In this document: positions 11,238 to 23,135 of the stretch, piece after piece
How the letters are laid out: every line of letters starts with the position of its first letter
Numbering within the stretch: position 1 is the first letter of the stretch
NCBI GenBank assembly: GCA_028023455.1
Contig: JAQFVV010000021.1
Span: forward strand, 1,966,001 to 2,030,000
DNA from: Epiperipatus broadwayi
Taxonomy: Eukaryota; Onychophora; Udeonychophora; Euonychophora; Peripatidae
DNA: 64,000 nt
Direction: 5' to 3'
Notes under the pieces: generated by a model
The model's input: the letters and a program-made list of their open reading frames with translations, nothing else
What the model was told of the DNA's origin: nothing
Databases searched by the model: none
Position numbers and translations under genes: made by a program

Positions 11238-12000
11238 ATGTCCAACGTTGCCATGTTGGTCATTGCGAAATAATAAACTAATAATTTACTACGATAAAAA
11301 ATTATCAAAAATGAAATATTGTAAATAATCATTACAATTATTTTTTAACGCTATTTAAATAATCATTTGACCCTGAAAACGATAGAAAATTATCAAAAAT
11401 GAATATATTACAAATAATCATTACAATTTTTTTGTGGAATATTTAACTAATCGTTCGACCCCGAAACAAAGAAATGATCTTTTCTAATTTTCAGTCCAAA
11501 AATGAGATGCATTTATTGTTCAAGAACAGCAGCAATAATTTACTCTGATAAGAAATGCAATAATAAGTAATAATAATTTTATTACAGTAACATTATCAAA
11601 AATAAATATTATAATCGCAAGATTAGTTAATACCAAAGAACAAGACATCGCCATGTTGGCCATTGTGAAATAATAACTATTAATAAACTATGATAAAAAG
11701 TTTAGCAAAAACGAATATTATAAATAATCATTATAATTTTTAGAACGATATTTAACTAATCATTTCACCCTGAAACAAAGAAATGAACTAATCATTATAA
11801 TTTTTTTTACCACACTAAAGCATGCAGGCCTGCCAATTTTTAGTCCAAAAATGAGACACATTTATTTTCAGAACAGTAGTAATAATTTACTTCGATAATA
11901 AATGGACTAATAAGTAATATTTTATTACAATAAAATATTATCAAAAATAAGTATTATAAATAATCTTTATAATTTTTAATGGTGGTATTTAACTAATTAT
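11238..12000. repeat. Nested tandem repeat array (~405 bp period with ~95 bp sub-repeats)
   Basis: The segment GCCATGTTGG followed by CATTG-GAAATAATAA occurs near 11245 and 11650, giving a period of about 405 bp. Inside each large unit there are shorter diverged repeats containing AATAATCATTACAATT and AACTAATC, with a CACCCTGAAAC-like motif (for example near 11300, 11390 and 11715). The array begins immediately after the palindromic MITE and ends at a poly-A/T tract near 12010-12030. Confidence 0.65.
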
Positions 12001-12129
12001 TTACATTTTTTTTTTAAAAAAAAAAAAAGCAAAATGTTCTCAATTATGAAGTAGAAATAACTGGCTTTATGAGATAGTGCGATACTGAAATTCTATCGTT
12101 TCTTCTACTTCGGAGAAACGTAAGTCCCT

Positions 12130-12708
12130 TTTCTTGGTTTTTGTACAACATTTTGGTTAATTAGTCATAAATAGTAATTAGTAATACAATTAGATAAATT
12201 AATAATAAAATTTGATAAATTAGGAATACAATTTGATAAATTAGTTAAGAAAATTTGATAAAATTAGTAAATAAAATCAGCAATAGTACAACGATCAAAA
12301 TATAAAATAAGCAATCAAAAAATATTCATTTCTTACAATGGCGGATCAGACACTGTAAAAAAAAAAACCCGTCTCACTTGGTCAACGCAAGCAGGTAAAA
12401 GACAGATATTTACCCAGAATTCCCCCAAGTATTTTAAAATCTCGAAGGTGATCACAAAAACACCTTGACTGCTTCTATCGATTAGTCATGCCAATGTTTC
12501 AGTTGCCATAACATTGTTTTGGTTCTTCTACGATGATATCTACCGTTGGGTTGTGTAGTATGTCAAAGCTTAGTTAATATTCAAATACCGATTTGAATTA
12601 TATTCTTTATGTACTAACAGTAAGAATTACTAGCAAAATGAAGTTGATTATAATTTTTGATTTTCAAAAATATAAGTATATGCATGTTTATTGATTGTCA
12701 ACAAACAT
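12130..12708. other. Gene-free AT-rich stretch
   Basis: Short repeats of ATTAGATAAATTA and related sequence occur near 12180-12260. A short stretch at 12087-12121 (GAAATTCTATCG followed by GAGAAACGTAAG) resembles 16393-16428, suggesting a dispersed repeat fragment. No gene is seen. Confidence 0.45.
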
Positions 12709-12717
12709 CACATTTTA

Positions 12718-12966
12718 AAACAGGTTAAACTTTCCATACAGTAGTGCCACTCAGTGCAAGCCAGAGTAATCAATGGATGCCAGAAGGCTTGTGGCCTTTG
12801 TCAGTGAGACACTAGATAGGGATTTTATGCATAAGCCTTCTGCAATCCATTTATTACTCTGGCTTGCACTGAGTGCACACTATTGCATGGAGAGTTTTGC
12901 CTGTTTTAATAAGTTATGAGCAAGCATAAGAAATGGTGATCATGTGAGGTTTGATGGTTTAACAGT
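12718..12966. mobile_element. F1 foldback lacking the ribozyme, 8 bp target duplication
   Basis: The two F1 arms (CTTTCCATACAGTAGTGCC on the left, CATGGAGAGTTTTGCCTG on the right) face each other around a short loop. The ribozyme has been lost through an internal deletion; the left part stops in GGCCTTTGTCAGTGAG. ACATTTTA flanks the element at 12710-12717 and 12967-12974. The right end carries the outer F1 extension GTGATCATGTGAGG. Confidence 0.75.
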
Positions 12967-13327
12967 ACATTTTACAACTACATGTATATGTATTTCATTT
13001 TTTTCTAATTAAAAATAAAATTTATTTAATATAAATAAAATTCAAGTATATTCACATTTGTGATTAATAATATTCAGATTTGCCACAATTGATGAATTTG
13101 TTTGTGAACTTTGGATTATAATAATTTACAATTTAAAAATTTGACTATTATGTATGTATATATGTATACTGAATGAAATATTTTCGTGGATTGTTATTAC
13201 ACTAAATAATAGAAATGAGGAGATTATATCCATGTAAACAAAATAATTTTTAACCTTTGATGGTGACAAGACACTATCAATTGTTACAAATTGACAATCC
13301 CTGAGACTACATAATTTTCTTATTAAT

Positions 13328-13396
13328 CTATAATAGCTCTTTTGTTGGAGGGTTTTTGATGAAGTAAAATCAATAACACAAGAGCTACTATATATA
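13328..13396. repeat. Small inverted repeat
   Basis: ATAGCTCTTTTGTT and AACACAAGAGCTACTAT pair around a loop of about 36 bases. The function is unknown. Confidence 0.4.
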
Positions 13397-13667
13397 TGTT
13401 AAAGAGAAAACTTGTTTAGCCTCAGGCACTGGCAATTAGTAGTAATTGATAGTTACTTAGCAATATCAAAAGCTTAAAGTTATCTCTGCTTTCATGGATA
13501 TAATCTCATTTCTATTCTTTATTATGTATATATATCATTTTAAATGCAAGCATGCTGTTTATGCTGAACTTAATGCAAGTCGAAGAAATTTAAACTCAGA
13601 CTTTCAAGTTTCCTACAAATATATATATGACCATTAGAAACCAGTGAACACTTAGACAATCCCAATA

Positions 13668-14090
13668 CAGATAACAATCAACAATTTCACAATCAACCTT
13701 CTTTTAACAATAAAAGTGGAATCACTTTGATTATGGTCCCATATATTTATATAGACATTAAAGATTTCAACTTGATCACAGAGATTAAAATTATTGATAC
13801 AAAAAGTTGACATAAACCTCTTTAATCAGATAAATATACCCAGTTCTGAATGCAGACTAATAAATAGTCAATTATAACATTACAAATTTCAATTTTTATT
13901 TTCAAATTACACTCACAATATTACTTAAATAATACGGGTAATAATATTCAAGGCTAAATGGGTACAATCCCAATATATATAACAACCAACAATTCAAACT
14001 GTTCTCAAGGCAACCTCCTTTTAACAATAAAGGTGGAGTTACCTTCATTTATGGTCCCATATATTTATATAGACACTAAAGATTATATCT
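13668..14090. repeat. Direct repeat pair, ~120 bp, about 305 bp apart
   Basis: 13668-13770 and 13970-14080 share CAATCCCAATA, TTTTAACAATAAA, GGTGGA-like sequence and ATGGTCCCATATATTTATAT. The second copy has extra sequence in the middle. No coding signal is seen. Confidence 0.6.
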
Positions 14091-15161
14091 TAATTGAATA
14101 ATGAGTTAATAGAAGTTGCTGAAATGTTTTCATTTATAATAAGGATATTTAGTGTATGTAAAGTGTATTTTGATTATATGATTCTTGTCTGTATTTATTT
14201 ATCGTATAATTAGACTATTAAAAAATTCAGTAACACATAGATTAAAATGGCATCCAAACCACATCATTTTACATTTGTGACTAAACATTTTGTTTACATT
14301 TTTGATAGCTGAAGTTACTTCAGAAACTTATAGTTATATAGCAATCCATATTTTTCCATCAAGTTCAAAGAATTCTTATTTGTTTATAGGGAAAAAAATA
14401 TCAATTAGCTTACCATCAGTGTCATTCATGAAATGCAAAAGAAAACAGCCTAAATAATTTAATTCACAGCAAAATTCTTTTCACTGTGCATTAATAAAGG
14501 CTTTTATTGTTTTTCTTTTTAATTGAGAATCATTAGGCACTCAATTACTGACCAACATTTTAATGGCTACATAATCAACCTGAAAGGAATAAAACATGTT
14601 TGGAAACATTCAATTACTTGAAAAACTTTTTAGGTTTCACTTGCAATCAAATTACAAGTCAGAAGTGTGGCATGCAGATATGATCATATGATGATGATTC
14701 TTGTAAGTAACTTTTATTAATATAAAAACCGAGGGAGTTATTGATATATTGCATAGTTAATTATGTGATTTATGGTGTGGAGGAATGACATATGTTTACT
14801 ATATTTGCAATATGGGATTGAATCTGTTCAGGATAAACTTGGAAAAAATTTTTAGGTTCTAATTTGGGTTGTTTTTGGTTTTTTGGTGACAAACTATAAC
14901 TAATTCAATTGACTATCTAATATTGGTCAGTAAAAGTTAACTTTAGTCTTAGGTTGACAATAAATCAAGTAGCAAATTGTCACAACCTGGACATTGAATA
15001 GTCTGATAAATAACTTCATCTACTTTAGTATTTCTCTGTGTTTGCTTGGATGAGCAGGTATCCATACTATGAGCTACTTAAAGATCGTTTCAATTATAAC
15101 ACCAAATAGGTAAATAAAGAACAGCAGTTATTTACAAGTTGTCAATAGAAAGGTGTTTAAA

Positions 15162-15200
<39 letters not shown>

Positions 15201-16100
15201 TCACTCAAGAAATGTTTTAATCTTATAGCAAGAGTAACTGTTTAGGCAATAAAAGTAAAATTCTATGTGGTTTTATGCTCTGATAAAATGGAAGATCGTA
15301 GAACTCAAAGATCTGTAGATTACATCCCATCTCAGTCACTTCCAGAGCTCAAACACTTTATGGGCTACCAAGCAATAAGTCATGGGATTATTATTAACGG
15401 AAAAGCTTTATTAATTAATTTAACATACACAAGTGTACAGTTTCTGTACAATCTTAATAACAATTTGCACAGTCTATTAGATATATATGTCAATAGTTAT
15501 ATTTAATATGCTAGTGGACAATCTCTAGTCCAATCCATATTTATTAATAACATTAATATTTTTATATAAGAGATAGCGAATTGTCATTAAGATGGTACAA
15601 AAGTTGCACTCTTATAGATTAAATTGAAACAAAGTATTATGGATAAAAAATGAATGATGAACAAAATATTTGAAATGGTTTGATAAAATGAGAGTAATTA
15701 AAAAATAACTTCATTGTTCAGGTGTGCATAAGAGGATCGAGTACCACAAATGCCAGAACTAGAATCAATCTGAAGACTTTACGCACCAGGGTCTGATATT
15801 TTATCACTCCACTAAAACATTCGAGGGCAGAAGGTTTGATGATTGGGGCCAATTGAAGAAATTACATCAGTAAAAATGCACTTTAAAAGTCATTTGACTT
15901 TTTCTGAGTATCTACTCATACATCTGTCCTGAATGATTTGGTTCAATAGTAGTGTCATATTCTAGAGTATAAGATCCTCGATGAGTTATTCAGAAACTTC
16001 TGGCACTTGAATTTCTCATCAATTCCCAAACAACACAGCCGCTCAATTAATTATTTTTATTTGACGCATTTATTTGAAGAAAATGAATATTTTACCGATT
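14090..16100. other. Gene-free stretch with (TA)n microsatellite
   Basis: A (TA)n run lies at 15166-15195. The open frame at 15267-15506 has no recognisable domain, promoter or splice support, and I treat it as unsupported. The rest is unique AT-rich sequence. Confidence 0.5.
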
Positions 16101-16105
16101 GTCAA

Positions 16106-16198
16106 GCATTGGTGGTCGAGAGGTCAGCGACGGCCGCTTTACAAGCAGTGGTCCCGGGTTAGTGGGTTCGCTTCCCGGCTGATGCTATGACACATGAA
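16106..16198 (+). mobile_element. tRNA-derived retroposon copy A
   Basis: Acceptor-like GCATTGG (16106) pairs with the closing GATGC region ending at 16185. Box A is TGGTGGTCGAGAGG and box B is GGTTCGCTTCC. There is no CCA end; the sequence continues TATGACACATGAA, as in the copy at 56582-56680. A full cloverleaf with a long variable arm is plausible, resembling a type II tRNA, but the repeated 3' extension argues for a retroposon rather than a working tRNA gene. Confidence 0.6.
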
Positions 16199-16429
16199 CG
16201 ATTTTCAAATATGTCTTGTTCGAGTGCGGGTTGAAACGTGATAATAGATGTATTTTTTTGTCCTGTTATTTGAAGGAATGATTTTCTTTTTTTAATGTGT
16301 GTCAATATAAAATTTAAAAGTATTTTGTTTTTTTTCCTCTCTTTAAATTGTATATTTATAGAATCATTAATATTACTTAGAACATTGCTAAATTGAAATT
16401 CTGCCGATTCTTATTTTGGTGAAACGAAA

Positions 16430-17450
16430 GATTTATTTAGGCAGCCTCCATTTTTTTTTATAAAATTATTAAAGCGATTTATAGCTTTGTTGCTTACAAC
16501 TTTCTTGCTCAACTTTCCAATACAATTTTTATTCACATTGTTTTCATCGTCTTTCTTTTTAAATCTTAAAATTTAAAAGTCTTAGATAAATTGATTTTAT
16601 TTTCCCCATGTTTTTACGTAGTTGTTCCTATCATTATAGCTTTATTCTAATGTATATTTAATCCACAAGTGATTATCAAAACAAAAATAAAACCTAATAC
16701 GATTCGAGCCTTTTTTTATTTCAATTTATGGCAGCAAAATAACCAATCAGTAAAATACTGCAGATTTTAACAAAATATGCAACGAATAAATTTTTCACAA
16801 GTTAACAGATATTTAATTAATTTGAAATTATTTAAAATATATACTTAATTATTTAAAAAATACAATTAGTGTCCTCTTAATCTTATAAAATATTTATTTA
16901 GTCATAAATGTTTAAAGATAAATAAATTGAATGGTTTATTACTAAGGTTATCATAATATCGGAAGTCACAACTAGACCCGCAATCGATGGGCATGCGCCC
17001 CAGCATTCGCCATTTTATCGCTGAATATAATTACAGATGCAACAAAATTTGCTTATTTTTTTTGTTTAGTTTTAAGATCTTTGTTTTCAATAATTTTATA
17101 AAAAAAAAAAAATGTTTAGAAAAAAGTAATTAGTTTTTTAATCTTAAGTAGATGGTATGGATCGTTTGCACATCATTTGATTTACTTTAAGACAATAGAT
17201 TAGTAGAGTAATGCTAGTACAAAATGAATTTATTTTGGGTACTTTTGTATTAGTTCAAGTGACCGTTAACAAACAAATGTATATATAAAACTGAATTAAA
17301 CACATTTACAATTGGATTTGAGAGCTCTCTAGACAGCTATCATTACAACTGATTGGCTGTCATACAAGCATTCTAAAAAAGTGCATGCGAGAGGTTTCAG
17401 CCTTTCAATTTAATTTTCTAAAAAGAAATAATTGTCATATCTGATCTTGC
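16430..17450. other. Gene-free AT-rich stretch
   Basis: No supportable gene or repeat is seen. Poly-A/T runs occur near 17100. Confidence 0.45.
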
Positions 17451-17960
17451 CTTTAGAAGTGGACTATTCCAGATTCCTTACCTGATTGGCTACCACTCAG
17501 TTGCTATCCAAAGGGATTAAATCCTTCACTGGGGTTCACGCACCAAATCCGCATGTTTCTAGTAAGATAGGGGATCTGTCATTAAATAGTCAACATTTTG
17601 GAGACAAGGTAGAGAGCAATTATGTCTGTTAACCTGAATGACAGAACATGCTCTGCATTAAACCTTCTGCCATCAGCAAAGGTATTTATGTAATCATTAT
17701 CGTGATGTCCACAAAGTGAGGCAAGTCCACCTATGGACTGGAAACTGGTATGTCCGAATTAGAACTGACTTGAGGCAAGCTAAATACATAGCTGGAAGAG
17801 TCTTACCAGAGTTCATGATGCAGGCTAATCATTTAGCTAGAAGTGAGTTCTGTACTCAGCTTGACTATCTCAGCATTCAATTATATCAACTGTATTTATT
17901 CATTTGTTTGACTAACATGTGTATATTTTTTGGACTAATAAATTGTATATATTGATTGCT
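17450..17960 (+). repeat. Probable gypsy long terminal repeat (5' side)
   Basis: This region is homologous, in the opposite orientation, to 34990-35400. Shared blocks are GATAGGGGATCT, ACATGCTCT, GACTTGAGGCAAGCT, AGCTGGAAGAGTCTT and AGAAGTGAGTTC-like sequence. One copy lies directly upstream of a gypsy gag and the other stands alone, so a long terminal repeat is the simplest reading. A polyadenylation-like AATAAA lies at about 17938. Exact TG..CA ends and a primer binding site were not resolved. Confidence 0.55.
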
Positions 17961-18020
17961 GAGTAGTTATTCTTTTTGTGTCTGTTGGTTTGGAAATGAA
18001 CCTGTAAGCTTAACCAAACA

Positions 18021-18169
18021 CAACAGATCTGGTGCAGCCACAGACAAATTTTTCCCTCATGGTTGGAAAAATTATAAAATAAATTATGCCAGTTTCAACA
18101 GATCTGGTGCAGTCAGACAAACAATTTTTCCCTCATGACTGGAAAAATTATATAAATATGCGAGTGCAT
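18021..18169 (+). repeat. Two 75 bp tandem repeats in the gypsy leader
   Basis: CAACAGATCTGGTGCAG begins both units (18021 and 18096), and each unit continues to CCCTCATG-TGGAAAAATTATA. The tandem lies between the putative long terminal repeat and the gag start, where a primer binding or packaging region would be. The TGGTGCAG at each unit could mark a primer binding site, but I could not match a tRNA 3' end. Confidence 0.6.
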
Positions 18170-18450
18170 ATTTTGCATGTTTGTTTTATTATTTGTCTTT
18201 TTGGAAAAAAATTACATTTCCATAATTTCATTACGGTGATTTTTTAAAAAAAAAAAACTATGTAAAACTGTTGAATAAAATTGGCCACAAAAGCATGTCA
18301 GTTTGAAGCTTCAACCAATCATGAGAGCTTTACTCGCAAGACAGTGACAATGGTTTGTGCTAGTGGTTTAAAAGTTTTGTTGAGTTACTTACAATACATA
18401 ACTGTAAAACCAAAATAATTATGAGTGGTTATTCATATAAATAAATAAAG

Positions 18451-19315
18451 ATGGCTAAAGCAAACGGCTCTGTGGAATCTTTTCATCCAGCTCAATCTGA
18501 GAGCTGACCAAATTATAAAGAGTATTTGATTTTTTATCTACTGGCTAACCAGATAAAAAGCCTGAGGTAAAGTTAGCCACACTAATGACCATAATAGGTC
18601 TGCAAATGTGTGATATACTCAAGTCTCAATCTATGGCTGTAGCCCCAACTGAGCTGGATTTTGATAGAGTATTGACAACTCTCACAGAGTATTTTTTCCC
18701 AAACCCTCAACAATAATGCAAAGATACCATTTTAATCTCAGCATACAAGAACAGGGTGAAACAGCTAGAGAATTTGCGACATGAATCCATATATTAGCCT
18801 TGAAGTGCAATTTCAAAAACTTCATGAATGAAGCACTTTGTGATCATTTTATTTGTGGCATAAACAATCACAATTTGAGGCTGAAAATCTTAATGATTCG
18901 AACTTAGATATATCTGACAGGATAGCTCAGGCAAGACTAGCAGAAACAATAGCTAGACAGGCTAACCCATTAAAAAACTTAGAAAGTATGAACTGCAAAA
19001 AATTGAGCATAACACTGGGTCACCCAAATACACAGACAGCTCAGAGAACTCAGCATCAAATAGCCCACAGCTTTGTTATAGATGCAATGAGCACATGCAC
19101 ATGCATACAGAATGCCTGAACTGCAAAGTAACATGCACATTTTTCGAGCGAGTTGGACATATAAAGGCAGCATGTCTGAAATTAAAAATACAAACAGCCA
19201 AGTCTATTCCTAAAGACAGTAAAGGCACTGATAAGAAACACAAGCAAGTAGCCTGTATAAACCAAACCAGAGATTACAGCTGGGTTTATACACACTGTCA
19301 TAATTAATGATATGC
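18451..19315 (+). pseudogene. gag: Gypsy gag pseudogene
   Basis: ATG at 18451 opens a frame that reads MAKANGSVESFHPAQ and meets TGA at 18505. The capsid-like region continues in shifted frames with LTTLTEYFFPNP near 18675-18705 and LRLKILNDSNLDISDRIAQA near 18877-18935. Two zinc-knuckle-like clusters follow: CYRCNEHMHMHTEC near 19076-19120 and a second ending GHIKAAC near 19155-19175. Gag would form the particle and bind the element RNA. At least three frame breaks make it non-functional. The start was chosen because it matches the usual distance from the leader and precedes the first recognisable gag residues. Confidence 0.75.
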
Positions 19316-20190
19316 CAGTCAAGATGGAACTTGACACAGGGTGAGCAGTGTCTATAGTTTCAAGAAAGACCCGGACAATCATTAATAAAAAGAATAAATA
19401 TAAACCACCCTTGCAGTAGGTCAATATCAGACTACCAAGGGAATAAAATCAAACTGTTGGGTCAAACAACAGGAAAAATTACTATGCCTAACAAAACTAT
19501 ATATCTACCACTGGTAATGGCATTAGGTAACCATAGTGATTTAATAGGTCATGACTGGTTCAGTCACTTAGGATTCAAAGTGACAAAAGTGAACCAGATC
19601 ACAACATTATCAAAGATAAAAACTGACTTCTCAGAAATCTTTAACAAAGAAATAGGTCTGTACTCAGGGCTACCAATCCATTTACCACTAAATGGAGAGG
19701 TAAAACCTATCAATTGTAGGTGCAGATCACTTCCACTAGCTTTGTGTACCAAAGTAGAAACAGTGCTCAAGAAGTGGCAGGCAGCTGGTATAGTTGAGCC
19801 ATTTCATATTCTGAATGGGCCACCCTTATATTATCAATTATCAAAGAGAATGGCAATATACAGATATGTGGAGATTATGGTTGTACCTTCAACAAAGCAT
19901 TTGATCCAGATAATTATCCACTGCCATCAGTCAAGCAAATCCTAGCCACATTGTCAGATGGTAGGTTTTCCCCCAAAATTGACCTAAAACATGCATACTT
20001 GCAACTAACTGTGGATGATCAAGCTACAAGAGCATTATCAATAATAACCCATAAGTGGTTATTCAAAATGAACCGACTACCTTTTGGTATTTTGGTCACC
20101 CTGGCAATATTCCAGAGAGTCACGGATCAACCGACTGCAGGAATACTGGGTTTACTATCATACTTTGATGATGTCCTACTAGTGGCCTAA
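19316..20190 (+). pseudogene. pol: Gypsy protease-reverse transcriptase pseudogene
   Basis: The protease active-site motif reads LDTG at about 19330-19341 but is followed directly by TGA where S or A is expected. The reverse transcriptase begins in the 19457-19945 frame (VLKKWQAAGIVEP). It then shifts to a frame with ICGDYG and YPLPSVKQIL near 19866-19945. It shifts again to the 19951-20190 frame with FSPKIDLKHAYLQL and MNRLPFGI. The catalytic box reads SYFDDVLLVA (usual Y-x-DD), so the two catalytic aspartates are kept. The frame then ends at a TAA at 20188-20190. Confidence 0.85.
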
Positions 20191-21091
20191 ACTCCTGAAA
20201 AACTCTGGAATTCCACCAAAGAACTCCTAGATAAATTCAAACCCTTTGGCATTAAAATAGACTCAGAAAAGTGCATATTTAAAGCCAGAAAGCGTGAGTG
20301 TCTAGGGTATAAAATAACAAAAGAAGGTGATGGCAATAAAGAAAGCTAAAACACCAGAAAATAAGAATGAACTTCAGTCCCTTTAAGGACTACTAAACTA
20401 TTATGAAGACTTCTTATACCATAAAACAGTGGCTACTGAATCACCATACAGGCTACTAGACAAAAAAACAGCATGGAAGTGGGACACTAAGCACAACAAA
20501 GCATTTAAGATGCTAAAAAATCTAATATCAGATACTACAGTATTGGCACATTTCAACCCAGAAAGAGTGCTAGTTCTGACTGGTGCTGATTTGTGATGCA
20601 TCACCTGTAGGGGGGGCAGTGTTGTCCTTAGGAATAATGATGGAACACACAGCCCAATTGCTTTTGTGTCAAAGTGCCTCTCTAGAGCTGAGGAAAACTA
20701 TGCTCAGATAGATAAAGGCCCTAGCTTTGATCAGTTGTATAAAAAGTTCCATGACTACCTATATGGTAGACCATTTATACTTAAAGAGATCACAAATCCC
20801 TTGTGGGGTTTTTTTGCATCTGATAAGGGAATCCCACAACATGTATCTCCATAAATGCTGCAGTGGTTCAATTTCCTATCAGGCTATGACTTTACCCTGC
20901 AATACATTGAGGGAATGCATATTCCTCATATAAATGCATTAAGCCAACTGCCTGCAGAAATTGCAGACAGTCCAACATGTCAATCAATTTACATGATTGA
21001 TCTAGATACAACATTACCACTGAACAGAAAATCAGTGGCAGGCTGGACTAACAATGATCCAGGATTCCAAAAGATACAAAAATTGGTTTAA
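20191..21091 (+). pseudogene. pol: Gypsy RNase H and connection region pseudogene
   Basis: The thumb/connection and RNase H are spread over several frames. SKCLSRAEENYAQIDKG (near 20669-20720) is the typical LS-x-AE-x-NY-x-Q-x-xKE region of gypsy RNase H. KFHDYLYGRPFILK follows, and LQWFNFLSGYDFTLQY near 20859-20905 comes after it. The usual TDH motif after the FxLK strand reads as EIT, so it is altered. The 20855-21091 frame ends with TAA before the integrase region. Confidence 0.8.
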
Positions 21092-21595
21092 AAGGGTTGG
21101 CCCAATAAAAAATCAATTGAGTTACACTCAGCGTACTGGATGCATAGGTTGGATCTCTCAACAGAACACGACTGTCTTATCTGGGGAACCAGAGTTGTAA
21201 TTCCTCTAACCGGACATTCCCAGGTGCTCAGTTTTCTACACTATGGGCACCCACGGATAGTACAGACGAAAATGCTGGCAAGATCATATGTGTGGTGGCC
21301 TACCTTAAATGCTGACAATGAAGCCCAAGTCTACCATTGCTGGCAGTGCAAAGCTTTTTCATCTGGTGCATTCAAAACCTTCTGCACTAATAACAACATC
21401 AAACCCATGAACAGACCTCCATTCCATCCTGAAAGTAATGGTCAGGCAGAGAGATTGGTACAAGAAGCTAAAAAGCTGATAACAAAAAATGGATACAGAA
21501 AGCTGGAATACCAGAATTGCCAGCACCCTGCTAGTACAGCACTCCACTCCAAGCACAGTAACAGGGAAGTCATGAATATATTTCTTTTTTATTAA
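21092..21595 (+). pseudogene. pol: Gypsy integrase pseudogene with core deletion
   Basis: The frame 21140-21595 carries the zinc-binding H2C2 domain: an HYGHP histidine pair, KMLARSYVWWP and the cysteine pair CWQC near residues 70-73. Directly after this it jumps to GAFKTFCTNNNIKP and HPESNGQAERLVQEAKK, which belong to the end of the DDE core. The first two catalytic aspartates and about 80-100 residues between are missing. This points to an internal deletion rather than point decay. Only the final acidic residue region remains. Confidence 0.85.
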
Positions 21596-21599
21596 TAAT

Positions 21600-22045
21600 T
21601 ATACAAAAATTTTGTAAAAATAATCATAAATATTTTAATAAACTACAGAAAATATACAATATTTTGCTCAGTGTTAACAAAATCAAATAGAAGTTTATAT
21701 ATTTTGTTTATAAGCCCAAGATCAAAGAAACCACCAATCAGTGATGTTTTATCATCTAATTTGTAATATTTTTCCAGGGACTACTTATAACTCCAGATTA
21801 TTATTATTTCTTAAACACTAATAAATCAATATTTGCATTAATTCCAGTTTTTACCATCAAATGAACATAAAACTAGCAAAATAGGATTAAAAATAGCCAT
21901 AGAGAATGATTTAAAGCTTTAACATAATAACACCATCACAGTAACCCACAATCAAGTTCAGGATAATAGAGTTAAAACTAAGTATAAAAATGTTTATCTA
22001 AAATAAATTTAAAAAAGTCATATGGACATTGGAAAAACAAGTTTT
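21600..22045. other. Gene-free stretch downstream of the gypsy relic
   Basis: A 3' long terminal repeat would be expected here. I find no match to 17450-17960, so the gypsy element is truncated on this side. Confidence 0.5.
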
Positions 22046-22051
22046 TTATAA

Positions 22052-23135
22052 TACACCTGGGTCTCGTTTTATGCGGATTTATTTAACATGATTTTGAAGT
22101 TACACGATTCATGTTTCATCGGAAGTTGAACTCCGATAATGCTCTATTACTTTAAATAATAAATTTTGTGCACTTACGTCATATAGAAAGTAATAGCACA
22201 TTGGAATTCGACTTTCTTCTTAGTAATTTCAATATTTTCAGTGCTCTATAATAGTAAGATTTTATGCAATAATGAAATTAAAATCATGATTTCCACATTT
22301 CATGTATACCCACATTAAATTTTACAAGATTATAATGTAAATTTGTTCAAACATTGTACGTGTTAATTTTGCATTTTAAATCACATTCTGTTTTTGCTTT
22401 TTAAAAAAGAACGTAATCAATTATTAATCATTTAATGTTCGCAAGTTTATTTTTAAAAGGTGAGTAATAGCAGTGGGCACAATTAAATTTGACAATTAAA
22501 AATTAAAATCTGATTTTTAATTGTAATTAACAATTTAAAAATTACTTAAGGTGACCTGAAATTAATGTGATGTGAAACAAAATTTGATTTTTAAACGGAA
22601 TTGAAAATTAAAAAATTAAAGACAAAAATAAGAATTTAATTTTTAGTTGTTAGATTAATTACTAATTATGTTATCACCAGAAAACCATTAACACAACATG
22701 AGAGTGAAGTTGGTGCTAGTTGTATTTCCTCTTGTGAAGAATCTGATTTTTTACCAGTTTGCAAACGAACCTGTTTATCGGCAAGTAGCGATAATAATTA
22801 AAACGTGTATAAAAAATGTCAATTACTGTACTGTAAATTATGCATAAAAATATATAGTTTTGAATAAAATTAAATATTATAGTTAAAAAAAGTTTGTCTT
22901 GTATCAATTTTTTTCAAATTTGAAATTTTTTATTAGTCATATTTTATTTCCTTATTTTTTTTGCGCGTGAATTTTAAAGTAATTTTACATTGGTGCTTTG
23001 CTTTTATGCGATTTTTGAAAAATCACAGTCCACATCCCCCCTTTTTCAAGGTAAGTTACATCTATTTTTGTGCAATTTCTTTTGTGCATGTTTTCTGAGG
23101 AACCTATCTATCGCGTAAAATGAGACCCAGGTGTA
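22052..23135. mobile_element. DNA transposon with ~26 bp terminal inverted repeats (pogo/Tigger-like?)
   Basis: The left terminus TACACCTGGGTCTCGTTTTA and the right terminus, read in complement, TACACCTGGGTCTCATTTTA differ at one position and continue into ATGCG/ACGCG. TTATAA flanks both sides (22046-22051 and 23136-23141), so the duplication could be TA, with TA inside the termini, or TTATAA. The terminus style resembles pogo/Tigger elements. Within it, a frame near 22700-22800 reads SCEESDFLPVCKRTCLSASS. This might be the acidic C-terminal tail of a lost transposase, but that is a guess. No DDE core is seen, so it is non-autonomous. Confidence 0.65.

Larger units (their letters stand above)
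17450..21595 (+). mobile_element. Degenerate Ty3/gypsy retrotransposon, Mag-like
   Basis: The order is leader, gag with zinc knuckles, protease, reverse transcriptase, RNase H and integrase, as in Ty3/gypsy elements. The gag with two clustered knuckles and the integrase wording (SYVWWP, SNGQAER) suggest the Mag lineage. Every domain is broken by stops or frameshifts, the integrase core is partly deleted, and no 3' long terminal repeat follows 21595. The element cannot move by itself. Confidence 0.85.

Noticed and set aside
15267-15506. Open frame of 79 residues
   Set aside because: No recognisable motif, promoter or splice support; the end of the frame is low-complexity AT-rich sequence.
15720-16030. 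Inverted repeat built on GATCCTCGA and TTCTGGCA segments
   Set aside because: The two segments occur in an order that does not fold back, so they do not form arms.
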